NCBI GenBank assembly: GCA_934047225.1
Contig: OW203986.1
Span: 13,705,221 to 13,769,220, forward strand
Reading direction: 5' to 3'
Length of the DNA stretch: 64,000 nucleotides
DNA from: Ypsolopha sequella
Lineage: Eukaryota > Arthropoda > Insecta > Lepidoptera > Ypsolophidae
Position 1 is the first letter of the stretch. Each line of letters starts with the position of its first letter. This document shows, one piece after another, positions 1-12,287 of the stretch. The notes beneath the pieces are model-generated. The model made no database searches. It saw nothing but the letters and a program-made list of their open reading frames with translations, and was not told the DNA's origin. The position numbers were made by a program, and so were the translations under genes.

Positions 1-186
1 CTGTTAGAGACAGCAAAGAACAAAGTCTTGATTATCTCCGCACTCAACCCTTCAAATCCTTTCACACAAACAGATCTAAACCGTGAATTGTTCGAGGGTA
101 GACCCATCCTATTTGTGCCTGACCAAAACTCTTATGTCCATGCAATACGTACGGAAATGCAACCATTGGCACAATGTCTACCGTAA
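1..186 (+). CDS. C-terminal end of an unrecognised protein (3' terminal exon, partial)
   Basis: Frame 1 is open from the window edge to a TAA at 184-186, giving 61 residues. The composition is protein-like: a hydrophobic LIISAL stretch, a Pro/Asn-rich NPSNPF segment, then FEGRPILFVPD and an end in QPLAQCLP. Two AATAAA signals follow (381-386 and 411-416), which fits a terminal exon with a 3' UTR of roughly 200 bases. I do not recognise the family. A splice acceptor could lie inside the first bases (CTGTTAG), but the 5' part of the gene is outside the window. A TE-derived frame is the main alternative. Confidence 0.4.
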   Translation: MLETAKNKVLIISALNPSNPFTQTDLNRELFEGRPILFVPDQNSYVHAIRTEMQPLAQCLP

Positions 187-505
187 TCTTTTCATTTGCA
201 CTTTACGAGCTCTTGACCCGTATTGAGATTTATCTTGTCCGCATTATAACGCCTGCTGCAACTTTGGTCACTTAGTTTTGTTCGATTCTAACCCTTGTAT
301 TAAGGGTCGTAGGAAGTCTAACATGCCGGCGTTTATACTTGCCTTCTTCTCGGAATTCTCTAACTAACTTACCTGAAACAAATAAAAATGTTTAAAAAAC
401 TGCACTGCTAAATAAAATATTGGTATTTTAGCTGTTTCTACAAATGGCTAATTGACTGAAGCACTTTGAAGTATTTTGTGCATTTGTAACATAATTTGAG
501 ACAGA
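187..505 (+). other. Probable 3' UTR and downstream flank
   Basis: AT-rich sequence after the stop codon at 184-186, with poly(A) signals AATAAA at 381-386 and 411-416. No other feature was seen. Confidence 0.3.
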
Positions 506-666
506 GGTATCGATTCGGCATAACACGTCTTAACTTATTTGACAGGACTAACCTTATTTTAAGCGTCCTGTCTTTTTCTTTCTTTATCGAAAAGACAAGG
601 ACAGAACGCTTAAATTAAGTTTAGACCTGTCAAATAAGTTAAGATGTGCTTCACCGAATCGGTACC
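506..666. mobile_element. MITE with terminal inverted repeats (GGTRTCGATTCGG family), copy 1
   Basis: A 161-bp foldback element. The left end GGTATCGATTCGG pairs with the right end CCGAATCGGTACC, and the pairing continues inward through CTTAACTTATTTGACAGG and CCTGTCAAATAAGTTAAG. A second, interrupted copy lies at 11911-12258. No coding capacity. Confidence 0.7.
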
Positions 667-1284
667 ATTGTCCTAGTGTCTAATTATATTCAGTTGCACA
701 GAATACTTTATCTACGACCATCAAAAATATCGTCTTTATTTATAATATTTTCAACTAACAATTTCACGAAAATTGAGAAGAAGAAATTCGTTCATGAACC
801 TCGGGTGCGTCATTCCGGTAAAGCTGCCTTGCAGGCCAATCAGGATAAAGGGGGCGTGACTTAAGAAATCAGGTCGGGAATTATTTCTCGTCTCTGTTGT
901 TGATTAGGTCTAGCGGTTTTATAATAAATTGGGCCAATCGCAGGTGTTATAAGGTAATAGTATAACATCGGATAAACAATCTCGGTACTAATAAAACTGT
1001 TTTTGATGTTGGAATTGCCTTATTGCAGTATGGGATTAGATAAAATACATAATTGAACACTAAAGAAAATAAATATAATTTATTATTACACTAAATAAAT
1101 AAACTAAAAAAGAAGGGACCGATTTTTGTTGACAATATTTATGTTTAGGTACGTATTTAGTTTTATGTACAGAAATTCATGTTAATTTATGTATTATACA
1201 TTTTAACTTAAATATATGTATTTGTAAGATTTCGGTTACCTAACCATGAAATTAGAGTAAGATATTAATTTAATTTGATTATGT
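667..1284. other. AT-rich intergenic sequence
   Basis: No convincing gene or repeat boundary seen. A 72-codon frame across 646-864 starts inside the MITE and is not protein-like. Confidence 0.4.
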
Positions 1285-1413
1285 TTTTTTTTTTTTTGCA
1301 CGCCAACCTTTTATATCTTGTACCATCTGTGGGTTTACTGATAGAAAATTCTCTGTGCATTAAGTCCTCCATTTTGTACTTTTATATTGCAATAAAGAAT
1401 TTATGATGATGAT
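1285..1413 (+). mobile_element. 3' tail of a non-LTR retrotransposon (LINE)
   Basis: After a poly-T run comes a tail with CATTAAGTCC, then TTTTGTAC, then GCAATAAAGAATT, ending in a short GAT repeat (ATGATGATGATG). This matches the 3' end of a LINE group common in Lepidoptera, as I remember it. Only the tail is present, as in 5'-truncated insertions. Confidence 0.55.
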
Positions 1414-2120
1414 GACTTCTAATGCACTTCCCAGAGGAGAATTAGTATGATTACGTTATACTATTATTACATTCAACACAAAAAAAAAACCTGAAACAAA
1501 AAAAGTCGTTTTGATCCGTCCGAAACATTATCCTCCACAATATTATAAATTTTAAATTACTTATTTCGTGTTATAAGAATAAATCCCTCGCAAACCCCAT
1601 GTAGAAAGATGGTCATCGAAATGAACTCAATCAGAAGCAACAGCCCAAGCAATCTCCAACGATGAGAACGGGAGACGCCTCGAGTGCGCTTTGAGATGAC
1701 CGCTCGAGTCGCCCGCCCGATGAGTGCCACTCGTCACTCTTTCAGCAATAAAAGGGTTTACTCCTTTAGAAAATTTTGGAATAAAATATTTCCAATAAGT
1801 ATTTTCTTTTAGGTTTCATCTTAGCGTCCAAGCTTTTAGTATGACGATTGGTTGAACGCGTACGATTGTGTTGGTTGTATTTGATTGAACACACCACTCA
1901 AAATAAAATACATAAATGGTATTGGAGCGCATTACAAATCAGAAGATCATTTAAGAAACAATTTTTTGACAACCATAATTATTTAAGTTTAGGTGGAGTT
2001 TGGAACCCATCCCTCTTTTTGGCAAGTGGCGAGTGTACCAGTTTCTGAGTAAAAACTAATGCACAATTAAAGAAAGACGCACAGGTCTCAATTAACAAGT
2101 CACGCTTTTGGTATAAAAAT
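1414..2120. other. Intergenic sequence with one GC-rich patch
   Basis: Mostly AT-rich. About 1650-1740 is GC-rich and CpG-containing (CTCGAGT, CGCCCGCCCG), but shows no open frame or splice context I can support. Confidence 0.35.
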
Positions 2121-2139
2121 TCAAAACCAGAGATAAAAA

Positions 2140-2587
2140 AACCGGCCAAATGCGAGTCAGACTCGCGTACCTAGGGTTCCTTTTTGTGGGTGATAAATTT
2201 CATTTTGTAATTTTTTTTGTGAATTTTTCAACCGCTTTATTTTCCTGTAATCTTTACGTAAACAAATATTACCATAAAAGTATATATTTTTACACTTCGT
2301 TTTTAGTATCTACAATTTAATACCCATATTGTATTATTTTTAGGATATAATTTTTTATTTTCTCACTTTAGTTTTGGGAATATTTTGAACAATTTCAAAT
2401 TTTGCATATTTTTTACACCATAATATATGGGCAAATTAGTACTTTTATTAAACTAAATTTCATGTCTTTATCTTTACCGGTGCAAAAGTTATGAGGCTGT
2501 GACATACGGACGGACGGACGGACAACGGCGTCTCACTATAAAGGTTTCTTTTGTACCTTTTAGGTACTAGGGAACCCTAAAAAAAAG
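2140..2587 (+). repeat. Lepidopteran dispersed repeat ending GGAACCCTAAAAA
   Basis: Starts with GGCCAAATGCGAGTCAGACT and CTAGGGTTCC, runs through a (GACG)n microsatellite at about 2506-2523, and ends in TAGGGAACCCTAAAAA. The AGGGTTCC near the start and the GGAACCCT at the end are inverted. Fragments of the same family occur at about 10282-10320, 16560-16680 and 49510-49580 (reverse). Confidence 0.6.
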
Positions 2588-2949
2588 AATAAAATGTTAG
2601 CAAATAAGTGTAAATTCACGCTACTTTCCTTTTAAAAGTTAATTCGCAACCGCCAGGGTCCGTCGTTTCTTCTTTAAATATACGATGAAGGTTAAGTGGG
2701 CAAGCTGTCTGTTTCGTTTAACCACTGCATCACGTAAAATATCATACTGATTAGGGAATTTCAGTGCTTATTACAATGGCACAAGAACTTTTAGTATGGC
2801 AACATTATTAAGTGGACCTGCACCGGCATCGAAGCGCGGCCGTACTGACTAGCTCTAGTGGTTGGAATCCCTTAGGGCTTTCAGTTTCGACCAGTTTGCG
2901 TTAAAAGCATGTTTCAATGCAGTTTCGAGGCTAAAAGACATCAACTTTT
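2588..2949. other. Intergenic, nothing recognised
   Basis: No gene or clear repeat boundary seen between the two flanking repeats. Confidence 0.35.
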
Positions 2950-3120
2950 ATTGTAGAATTGGGCATACTATGATCTGCCTGGGCATATCATAGTTCTGTT
3001 AAAAATAGGAGGGTCGCCTCGCTCCACTTCGCTCGGCTTCCAAAATTTATTTATATGTAAACCTAACTAAACGTCGTCGCACCTATTTTTGACTTTTGGT
3101 GAAAGATGCCTACGTCATAT
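2950..3120 (+). mobile_element. Short nonautonomous element, copy 1 of the family at 18120-18285
   Basis: Runs from TAGAATTGGGCATA through ATCTGCCTGGGCA, a CCTCGCTCC.CTTCGCTCGG stretch and ATATGTAAACC to GGTGAAAGATGCC. The same order of blocks, reverse-complemented, lies at 18120-18285. Its inner half recurs at about 31560-31705. Confidence 0.5.
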
Positions 3121-3145
3121 ATTTAGGTAGTCACTTTTATTTATC

Positions 3146-3240
3146 CAGCCAAATTCACACGGGGGGCTTGGTAAGTGATCAGTATCATAATGGATCATAT
3201 TTTACTAATTTACCTCCCACAGTAATAGACTCGGGGCTAA
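3146..3240 (+). repeat. Half copy of the 264-bp ACAAGGTGA foldback family
   Basis: Shares GCTTGGTAAGTGATCAGTAT and the following block with the complete elements at 12288-12551 and 62531-62794. The second arm is missing. Confidence 0.45.
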
Positions 3241-3259
3241 GCTTGCGTTTGTAGTTTGT

Positions 3260-4949
3260 AGGGAACACGAAAAAAACATTTTTCTACTACCTTTATGAAA
3301 AAGTTCCATTTAATACTCGAAATTAGTTTTGAAAATCGAACTTTCCGGGCTCCGTTGAGGAATGACTATCAGGTCAGTTTGAAATATCGTATTGAAATTT
3401 CATTTATTGCAAAATTTGGTTCTGTTTGACGTTTGTCTTCATTTCATGCTAAATTAGGTTCTTTTTGACGTCCTTAGTTTGTCTTGACAATCGAAATTCC
3501 CTGCGTTCCGATTCACGACATAATCGATTATATCGCGTCTGGCACTCTTTTTTCTGGCCACAGAAAAGCCGCCGGCCGAAGCCTGAAAAAAAAAAGGTAA
3601 AAAGTGCGCCGTGCTTTGCAAAGTCATAAAATACATTAAATTTGAAAGGAAAAATTCAATATTTAAATACATGAATCAGGTAGTAGAAAAGGTATCGTTC
3701 GCAACGAGTAAAAATGGGTTTTCTTACCCTCGGAATGTAAGCTTTCGACGTTTGCCTGCGGCTCACGTCATTCCTCGAGTAAGAAAATCCGCCATTTTAT
3801 ACTCGTCATGAAATATACTTTTTACGAATTTCACAAAAAGGGTCATTGAATCTTTATATTGAGCACTTACCTAGTCTTAAGTAAGAATTTGGCTGCATAC
3901 ATAAATGTCACTTTGTGTACGTCGTTGAGGGAATAAATGATTATGGATAGGAATAAATTTCACTTGCTGTTAAGTTTGTTTGGTATATTAATTTTTCACC
4001 TTTACGTAAAATATGTTAATATGTACTCATACGCAATGTCGTGTGAGTATTATCCATAAGTTTATATTGATATTGACTTCTACAAAGTAAAGCATTTTAT
4101 TCTCATACATTTAATACTTATACTTGAGTAACCAGTTCTATATCTACTAATTTTTTTTTAATAGAATGCAAATGAAAGTTTTTTCTTCTACACTCGTACA
4201 GACGTCATCAAAGCTATCCAAATTTACATATGCACTCTATCAACTTGAAAATAATAATGAACAGCTCTATAAGCTTATTTTGCCTACGCACATGCATGGC
4301 TACAATATGGTGTAGTTTTGTGGGGAAATAGCGTAGGTGTTATAAAGATGTTCCGTCTAAAAAAAAATGTGTGCGCATAATAGAAAACATTGATGAAGTA
4401 GCTAACCATAATTTTCAAGGATTAAATATACTAACCCTGACATCAATATATATTTTAGAAGTGAGTTTATTTGTTAAGAAGAATATTCCTGCCCTCCCAA
4501 CCTTAGACCTCAAAATAGACTACATCTACATTATGCCCTTCTCTACTTTGAGAATTTTCCAAGCCGGTCCGTTTCCAATTACAGTAAAAATCTTTAATAA
4601 GATCCCCAATTATAAAAAAAGATGAAAAAATCCCTAAAAAATCAAAATATAACTAAAAATAAATAACTTTCACAAAAATTATATTATACGATAGAAGGAT
4701 TTTCAGAAGAAAAATTGTGACTAGAATTTACTGTTTGTTCGTTTTATCTTTAAATTTTATAAGCTCTAAAGTTTTATTACTCGTTCCTATTTACGGGCGG
4801 TTTTAAGTTTAATATTGCTTTGCCCAATTCTGGTTCATGTTGAAGCTATCATAGTTTTATATGACCTCAGAACATTATATGACCTTTATGTACAACAAAA
4901 TAATTGAGTATTGAGTTGAGTGTCGCTTTAAATATCATACTAAAATTAG
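3260..4949. other. AT-rich intergenic sequence
   Basis: Several frames of 66-84 codons exist here (for example 4371-4625), but they have no recognisable domain, no start context and an AT-driven composition. I see no gene. Confidence 0.4.
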
Positions 4950-5378
4950 CTTAAGGCGCTCTTATCCCAAAATCAGTAATTTCAAAGTCAAATAGAACTT
5001 TCAAATATCGTCTAAAACAACAAAAAAAAAAACCAATATAGTTCGAACCTTTATCTAGGTCTTCCACGCATGTGTTACACGGTCAGATAAACTTTGCTCG
5101 ATAGAAATAATTCACGAACACAGCATGTAATAAGACCTTTCATATCATGCCATTTCCATAATTCCACTATTTTACTAATGAAACATATCTGGTAATATTG
5201 CTCTTTAAATTTTCTAGGTCGACCACGTAAGTGGGTTTTAATAAACATATCCCTTATTTTTAAACAATTTAAAAACCGATAAAAACAACGAAAAAGTACA
5301 AAAGTGTGGTTATTTTCTTTACTCCTTACACGTAAAGAAAAAGACAGAGTCACTTTTCTGGGATAAGAGCGCCTTAAG
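4950..5378. mobile_element. MITE with 20-bp terminal inverted repeats
   Basis: The left end CTTAAGGCGCTCTTATCCCA (4950-4969) is the exact reverse complement of the right end at 5359-5378. The interior is AT-rich. A 92-codon minus-strand frame inside (5075-5353) contains RGRPRKF, which looks like an AT-hook core, but nothing else supports a protein. Superfamily not assigned. Confidence 0.65.
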
Positions 5379-5827
5379 TGAAAACGAAATAATGAAACTG
5401 ACCGTTGTGTCGAAACTACAAGAATTCCTCATTCATGGTGGAATAGAGTTAGAAAAGAAGCCAAAGAACTTTTAACAAGCTTTAGTTGTGAAAAATCTTT
5501 CCTTCAATGTACAGAAGTTCGAAATGGGACAAACCCTAAGGGTCAAACAAGTAACGAGGAGCAACCACTACTTGTATTCAACAATATTGTATTATGACGG
5601 CAACCGAGACTAAACAAGAAAAAAAGTTAACCATTTGCATTTTATTTTACGATGCATTCTTTGTTTGGAGTTAAAATTCGTTCTGACTAAGTATTAAGTG
5701 GGCATTTTTGTGCTCTTTCTATTAAATTGAATCTAAAGTTTAGATCAATTTTACAACTGACAAAAAAAATATGTTTATGCGAGTACAAACGAGTCAATAA
5801 GATGTTAATATACTGGGTGTTAAGATG

Positions 5828-5870
5828 AAGTTGCGGAAGCCGGAAACTGGCGATAGTACTCGTCCATACG
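5828..5870 (+). repeat. Fragment of the foldback family at 9187-9403
   Basis: Carries GGAAACTGGCGATAGTACTC and GTCCATACGAAC, matching the arms of the element at 9187-9403. Confidence 0.45.
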
Positions 5871-5989
5871 AACGGATACACTAACGGACAGTCCCCCATA
5901 GTTGCCAAACTATTGCCAGGAAGGAAGGGACTTGGACTGAGCTATGAGGATGGGATGCTAAATACACCGGATAACAGTGCTATGGAGTT

Positions 5990-6440
5990 AGAGAAAATCT
6001 CTCACAAATTTAAGTACAGCAGATGGTGACTTGCTGCTTGATAACTACCAAGCAGGGTAGCCGTGTGGGCCCCCTATCTAGCTACCTAGGGGTGGCCAGG
6101 GGGCAACACTATGTAAGCAGCTAACGCTGTCGGGAGGTGAGTCTGCGGGGCGCAAGATCCTTATACAGTCAAGTCAAGTTATGACATTTTACACTTCCAA
6201 CCTGAAGCATAGATTCTGCTCTTGCATCTCCACTCTGGCCGGCTGGTTAAGGCAAGCACAGAGGCGGGGCGTGGGTTCCTGTGTGTGTGTGTGCATGTAA
6301 GCGTATGTGTGTGTGTTTCCCCTGGATGCAGGATCCGTGGTGTCACCACTCACCATCGGCTCTCCTCAAGCCGCCCTGCGGTGACTGATTGAACTGGACG
6401 TACCGGACGTACCGGGGGGCGATGGGGTCGTCACATTCAT
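5990..6440. repeat. GC-rich probable retroposon remnant with (TG)n
   Basis: A block much richer in GC than its surroundings, with a (TG)n run at about 6280-6320 and a small duplication (GTACCGGAC twice near 6400). No open frame survives. It abuts a SINE, so it may be a decayed LINE. Confidence 0.3.
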
Positions 6441-6442
6441 TA

Positions 6443-6564
6443 TACTATGCACATAAATTCCAAAAAACTCATTGGTGCATGCCGGACCGGCGATCGAAGT
6501 TGATCGAACCTGAATCTCGAGATTGAGAGGCCAGCGTTCTATCTATCCCTGAGCTACCGCTGCT
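6443..6564 (-). mobile_element. tRNA-derived SINE, 5' part
   Basis: On the minus strand the head reads AGCGGTAGCTCAGGGATAGA (box A-like), then AACGCTGGCCTCTCAATCTC and a degenerate box B region (GGTTCGATC). The tail half seen in other copies is absent. The same family is at 12881, 17391, 42381 and 57806. Confidence 0.6.
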
Positions 6565-7349
6565 TTTTATAGTTTTATTTTACTTTTATTTTACAGTAAA
6601 GATGAATGTATTCTTTATCTGTATTGCTTTATTCGCTGTCACATTGTAGGTATAATTTATAATGTGTTTTCCACAATTTATTTGAAAATCTTTTTCCTAC
6701 AATTTTGTTACTGCAAATTTACTGCTATTTTTGTAAAAATTAAAAATCTTTTTTGACCTTACATAAAAACGACAACAAATTGACAAATCTAACCACTTGC
6801 GATGTTACAAGTCACAGACATCTGCTTAGACATTTTTATGAGACAGAAACAGTCAACCTTAAAGTGTCTGTCTGTATGACTGTCTGGGTGTCCAATGTAA
6901 CTTCCATTCTATTCCCTGAATGGCGCGGTGCGTACGCGTAATGTGACAAGCTTGTTATTGCAATTGATTTATTGTACCTACACTTTATACTTTGGTTTTT
7001 TAACCACTCGTTATTTCACGTTGTCATTGATTTTAAGAATTGTATTTTAATACCCATAATAAAAATAGAAATTTGCTTATTTTGTTTTGTTTCTAACTAT
7101 AATATATGCTTACACACTTTGTTGATTTGGGCAGAAATTTCCAAATCGAGATCGATCGTTAATAAAGAATCGAGTATATTCGTCATAGTTGGTGTCTAAA
7201 TTTCTATTTTATCTCATTTTTTATATAAAGAACAAGTAACCAACAAAAATATAAGTTGCTTTACGTAGGTTAGAAATGTCTGGCTTTATATATATAAATA
7301 TTTATATATTTAGATCGCATCATCGTATGAAAAATTTGAAATTTGAAAA
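6565..7349. other. AT-rich intergenic sequence
   Basis: No gene seen. Frames of 62 and 75 codons are not protein-like. Confidence 0.35.
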
Positions 7350-7460
7350 CTTTATATCACTAAAATTAGGGTGAGTGTCCATCATAACAAAATAGATAAC
7401 ACAGCTCAGACTCACTATCATTTAGAAAAACTCGACGTTTCGGTCAAGTTAAGAGTGACC
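7350..7460 (+). repeat. Dispersed repeat shared with 26570-26705
   Basis: Blocks TAGGGTGAGTGT, CAGCTCAGACTCACT and AAACTCGACGTTTCGGTCAA recur reverse-complemented at 26570-26705. Confidence 0.45.
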
Positions 7461-8723
7461 TTCATCAGGTTTCGCGAGGTGCTCCGGCGCGTGCGACACC
7501 ATCGCGAGGACTGGTCACTCTTAAGGGTCGGTTACGCCAAACATGCTCTCGCGTTTGGACAATTTAGAATATTAAAACAAAATATTTTTAACAAATAAAA
7601 TTTGTGTAGGTAGTTAAGGAGTTGAAATACATTATAATTTTTCAGATTTGACACAAGTATCACAATCATCGAGAAAAAAAATCGGAAAGATCAGTCAAAT
7701 CACGGAAAACGTAATTAAACATGTTAATAAAACATGTTATCGCCATTTTGTCTTTTTTCCATTATTATTATTTGTTTTTTAGCAGACAGCATTTTTTGTA
7801 CTTGAACTTATCAAGCCAGATAAGGTGCAATAGAATGTTTTAATTGTTCGAATTAGTAGTCATAATCATAAAGTTTCTCGATTTACGGAAAATTGTAAAA
7901 TATATAAATTGTCCTCAAATTCTAAAAAGTAAAAAAACATGTCACCTCTTTTTCAAAACTGTGTAAGTATTTTTTTCTTTCAAAAGTTTACTGATTCCCG
8001 GCCATTAAATATTTAATTAATAATGTATCACTCGAACAGTGGTATTTCACATCTAGAAATTGCTACATTTGATACACAAAGTTCCAAATAGTTTTACGGC
8101 ATCATTTAAATGGATCATTAGGAAGTTATGACAATCCGATGAGCCAGTGAAATTTTACATAATTTCAGTTGATAAAGCTATCATTTTAAGTTTATAGCCA
8201 CATAAATGCAGCAATTTAAGTCTTTAGATTAGACATTTGTGGCTCTACCCCTCCTACAACTTAGTTACCCTTAATAAAATGTACATACATACTATAAGTA
8301 CTACCATAGTAGGACTAGAAGGTATGGTACCGTAACAAGCTTACTTTAGCGCATGACATCATCACAGTAGAGAAAAGTAACAGTATTACGTCTGGACAGT
8401 GTCCTTGAAATAATGCTCGGGAGACGCACGCATTAGGGCTGCCCACACAAATGCGCGGGAGTCGGTTGGCGTCTCACACTCTCCGTGTCTGTACTTAACT
8501 GCGGCGCACCCCTACTACCAAGAGGTATGCCGAGATTTGGAAACGCGCGTTTCGGCCATTTGATATGAAGACATAATGCTGTTAGTTTTCTTTAATGTGA
8601 CATTATTCTTGTCTCACGTTGACTGACCATCGAAGAAATTATCACTGACACACTTTTCACTCTTATTACCATTGCAATATGCGTGAAAATAGCCCTACAG
8701 TTTATTTTCGATAGTATAGTCAA
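7461..8723. other. Intergenic sequence
   Basis: AT-rich, with a GC-rich stretch at about 8410-8560 (ATGCGCGGGAGTCGG, ACTGCGGCGCACCCC) that shows no supported frame. Confidence 0.35.
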
Positions 8724-8850
8724 TAAAAGAGATAAGTAACTAGACCAGGTTGTAAGTAGGCTATGATCAAGTATTTCTCATCTCATCTATCAATCGCCAG
8801 TACGTCACTGGATCAAAGTGTTTGCATTGGGCCTGGTTCTTATCTCTTTT
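8724..8850. repeat. Imperfect foldback repeat
   Basis: AAAAGAGATAAG and GACCAGG on the left pair with CCTGG and CTTATCTCTTTT on the right. The motif CAACAAAAGAGATAA recurs near 9144. Confidence 0.4.
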
Positions 8851-9186
8851 GGTGAGTGTATGAGTACAGCCAGGCCTGTTCCACTCCACCATAGCCTCCT
8901 TGAAGGCTGTGACTCCACCAAAGCTTAAAACATCGCTGGCCCGCCCTGGCGCGAACCATTCAGCGGGTGAAAAAGGGATAAGAGTTAAGAGATAGAAAGA
9001 GAGGCGCCTTGAAAGGTAGCCACGCAGCGCTGTGTGAACTGAATTGCACTTTATTGTCGCGGAACAAGAGTTGCTTTTTATTTAAGTGTTTTTGAAAAGT
9101 TCTTCTTCTGTACGAAGAATTATTATTTCTTCTGTAGTACAGTCAACAAAAGAGATAAATAATGCAGTGAGCTGCACGCCCATATG

Positions 9187-9403
9187 ATGTTGCGGATAGA
9201 TAGTTGGCGATAGTACTTGTGCTTACGAACAACTTTCACTATGGAGCCAAACCTCTAATCACAGAAAAAAATTATTGTTTCATAGTTAGCCGACCAAATT
9301 GTATGAAACAACAGATTTTTTTTTTTCATGATTTCTCGTTTTTTTTTCACGAAAAGTTGTTGTATGGACGAGTACTATCACCAGTTTCCGGTTCTCACAA
9401 CTT
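9187..9403. mobile_element. Foldback MITE
   Basis: The left arm has GTTGCGGATAG, GGCGATAGTACT and GAACAACTTT. The right arm has AAGTTGTTGTATGGACGAGT, ACTATCACC and TCACAAC, its reverse complement. Runs of T/A lie in the loop. The 68-codon frame across it is an arm artefact. Confidence 0.55.
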
Positions 9404-11363
9404 CATATAGCTTGTATAACCTCTATATCCCATTTCTGAGAAAACTGTGAGTTCTGAAACTGATTAGAAGTATGTACTATACATAATATATACATAATAA
9501 TATGTGAGAATGAAACAAGAATAGATCATACACTGACCATGAACAAGGATAGCAGATTTAGCAGCATTTTATCAGGGATATTGACAGACAGGTGTCAGGA
9601 GAAGCAATAAACAGTGCAACAAAGTGGAAACCCGACAGGTAAATAAAAGCTACAAGCAGGTTTGCCAGGTGTGAATCAGAGAGAATCGTACAACAAAAGG
9701 CAAAAATAAAAAAACAAAAGTATCAGGAAATTTAGATCGTAGGTAAATGGTATAAATTGGAGGGCTAAAATTAAAAATTTTGTAAAATCTGATCGTGCAT
9801 ACTCACAAATAATTGTATGAATATGACTTAAATTATACATCTGGCAACCCTGATAATAAGTGTTTGACCACGGCTCCGCCCGCGCTGAAAATGCCTACGG
9901 CTCAGAACAAGTGGCCTACGGTTACTATTCCCTGTGCTTGTTTTACTCTTAAGTAAGTCTGAGCTAAGATAATGGGGGGTCATGTCACAAAGGAACAAAA
10001 AAAAAACAATAATGTAATACATTATCTTAAACAGTTTATATGTTAACACTTTTAATAATTCTTATGAACGAATTGAATGAAACATGACGATAAACATGCT
10101 CCTAGCCCGCAGTGCGAGACGCAACGTCGTCGCGGACGCGTCTTCACTCGCTCAGAAGAAGGCAGTCTGAATCTGCTGAAACTGGTCGGCTATTCCAATC
10201 AAAAATACTTATTGAGGTGATTCGTTTTGCAATAATCAAATTTTTATTCATGAACAAAAAACAAAAACAAAGAAAAAACCGTCAAGTGCGAGTTGACTGG
10301 CGTAATGAAGATTCCGTGCCATTTAATAGTTTAAACAAAAACTACAAATTACAAAATTATCATTAAGTACATACAAAATGTATGAAACAAAACTGCAAAA
10401 TTAAATTGATTGAGTATTCGGAGCTGTAACAGTAGGAGGAGGAGCTGTAACGGAGTGTTCAGTATTTGTAAATACCTAACAACTTTAGCCTTTGAGATAG
10501 ACCCCGTAATAAAAATGGTTAAAAACTGACAACTTTGACGGCCCCCATTTCTTTAATTTTGAAGATAAAAAAATAAAAGATAAAAAATATTATATACTCT
10601 ACTCAACGAGCTCTAGATAATGACATCTTACATACCACGGTAAGAAAACAAAAAAAAAATTGTTTCTGAATTACATATTTAGATTTCAGGTATTCCCGGC
10701 TTCGGCTGCTTTTGATTGTATCAAATCAACCGGCTTCGGTTGCTTTTGATTGTATCAAATCAACATACCATAAACATTTTTATGTTCCGAATTTAATATT
10801 TGTCGTAAAGAGTAATAATGTCAGTGGGCTGTAAGTAATACATCTGCTGCCAATGCTAGCCATGCTGGCTGGACGTACTAGACTACATAGAGAAACCATA
10901 AAGTGTAACATGGCTATACCCACTTAAGAAACAGTTTGTAAAATGCATATTTAACGCGGAACTTAGTAGTAATAACTTGTAAGCTACAACAACTAATTAA
11001 CATAGTTGAATTTCTTGCAACTTTGAACGGTTTTAAACTGATTTAGTATTCACTAAAGTTTACAGAGCTTATGTGTATTCAGAAGCTATAAAGTATAATT
11101 ATCACTGAGCAAAAACAAAAAAAAATTATCGTTCATCTACTTACTTGCGGAAAGATATGAAGCAATCGTAACGTACTGTGATGCGCACCGTGTACCCGGG
11201 ATCTTATGGGGATATTTCTTATAATTATACTATTTTATATTTTGTTTATCTTCTTTATATTTTCTTTTTTCACTTTATATGCCCTAATTATCATATATAT
11301 ATTAAGGGAGGGGTGCTCCAAATTTGGTAGAGCACTCGCTTCTTATATTTCTTCAATAATTTA
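9404..11363. other. Intergenic sequence with small repeats
   Basis: Contains a 34-bp exact-looking tandem pair at about 10696-10763 (unit starts CGGCTTCGGYTGCTTTTGAT), a fragment of the GGAACCCTAAAAA family at about 10282-10320, and a GCTCCGCCCGCGCTG fragment near 9869 that resembles decayed LINE sequence. No gene seen. Confidence 0.4.
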
Positions 11364-11606
11364 CGGATGGAGAAGCACATCCGCACTAATCGGACTCTCT
11401 GAGGAATCTTTCTATATGGAGAACTACGTCCGCACTAATCGGACTCTCTGAGGTATCTTTCTATATGGAGAACTACGTCCGCACTAATCGGACTCTCTGA
11501 GGTATCTTTCTATATGGAGAACTACGTCCGCACTAATCGGACTCTCTGAGGTATCTTTCTATATGGAGAACTACGTCCGCACTAATCGGACTCTCTGAGG
11601 TATCTT
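11364..11606 (+). repeat. 49-bp minisatellite, about five units
   Basis: CTATATGG recurs at 11412, 11461, 11510 and 11559, a period of exactly 49 bases. A diverged first unit starts near 11364. Each unit carries the small inverted repeat TCCG-CACTAAT-CGGA. The later units look identical. Confidence 0.8.
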
Positions 11607-11910
11607 GCTCGTGTTTTGTCTGAAAGATCTTTTATACTCGATCTGTATTTATTTTTGGAAAACACGAAATAATTCAGTCAATGCGACGTATGTCGATCCA
11701 TAAAGGTTATCGATTGCCAACTAAACACGAACAAATAGTTCTTTAACCTACCTATAAAACCTAGCCTTACCTAAACCTAACATATTGCCTAGCTATATGG
11801 TACAGTACAATACACCTATCTAATTATTCCACGTAAGAAAAATTTAATGTCAATCCAATCCACTGGTATTTACCAAAGGTAAATCTGGATGTGAGGAGCT
11901 TTGTAATACT

Positions 11911-12258
11911 GGTGTCGATTCGAAGTAGCACGATTTAACTCATTTGACGCAAGACTAAACTTAATTTATTATGTCCTTGTCTTTTCGATACAGAAATAAA
12001 AAGACGGACAGCCTAAATCTATCTTTTAAATGGTTTTCATGCAGGTGGCCAAGGAAAACAGGCTATCATTTTCTCTTTACACTAGAGCTCAAGCTCTCGA
12101 AAGTAACTCCTACTTCGACAATATTCACCTGCATACATTAATGTTTCTTTTAATGTAAATCTTTGTCTTTCTGTATTGAAAATACAAATACAGCAGGACG
12201 CTTATAATAAGGTTAGTCCTGTCAAATAAGTTAAGTTGTGTTACACCGAATCGACACC
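11911..12258. mobile_element. MITE of the GGTRTCGATTCGG family, copy 2, interrupted
   Basis: Left end GGTGTCGATTCG and right end CGAATCGACACC, with TTAACTCATTTGAC and GTCAAATAAGTTAA just inside. It is about twice the length of copy 1 (506-666), because about 12015-12180 holds unrelated sequence. Confidence 0.55.
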
Positions 12259-12287
12259 AATATACACTTTATGCCTTATATATATAT

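Noticed and set aside
5075..5353. 92-codon minus-strand frame with RGRPRKF (AT-hook-like)
   Set aside because: It lies wholly inside a MITE with 20-bp inverted ends. The rest of the frame is not protein-like, and one short basic motif is weak evidence.
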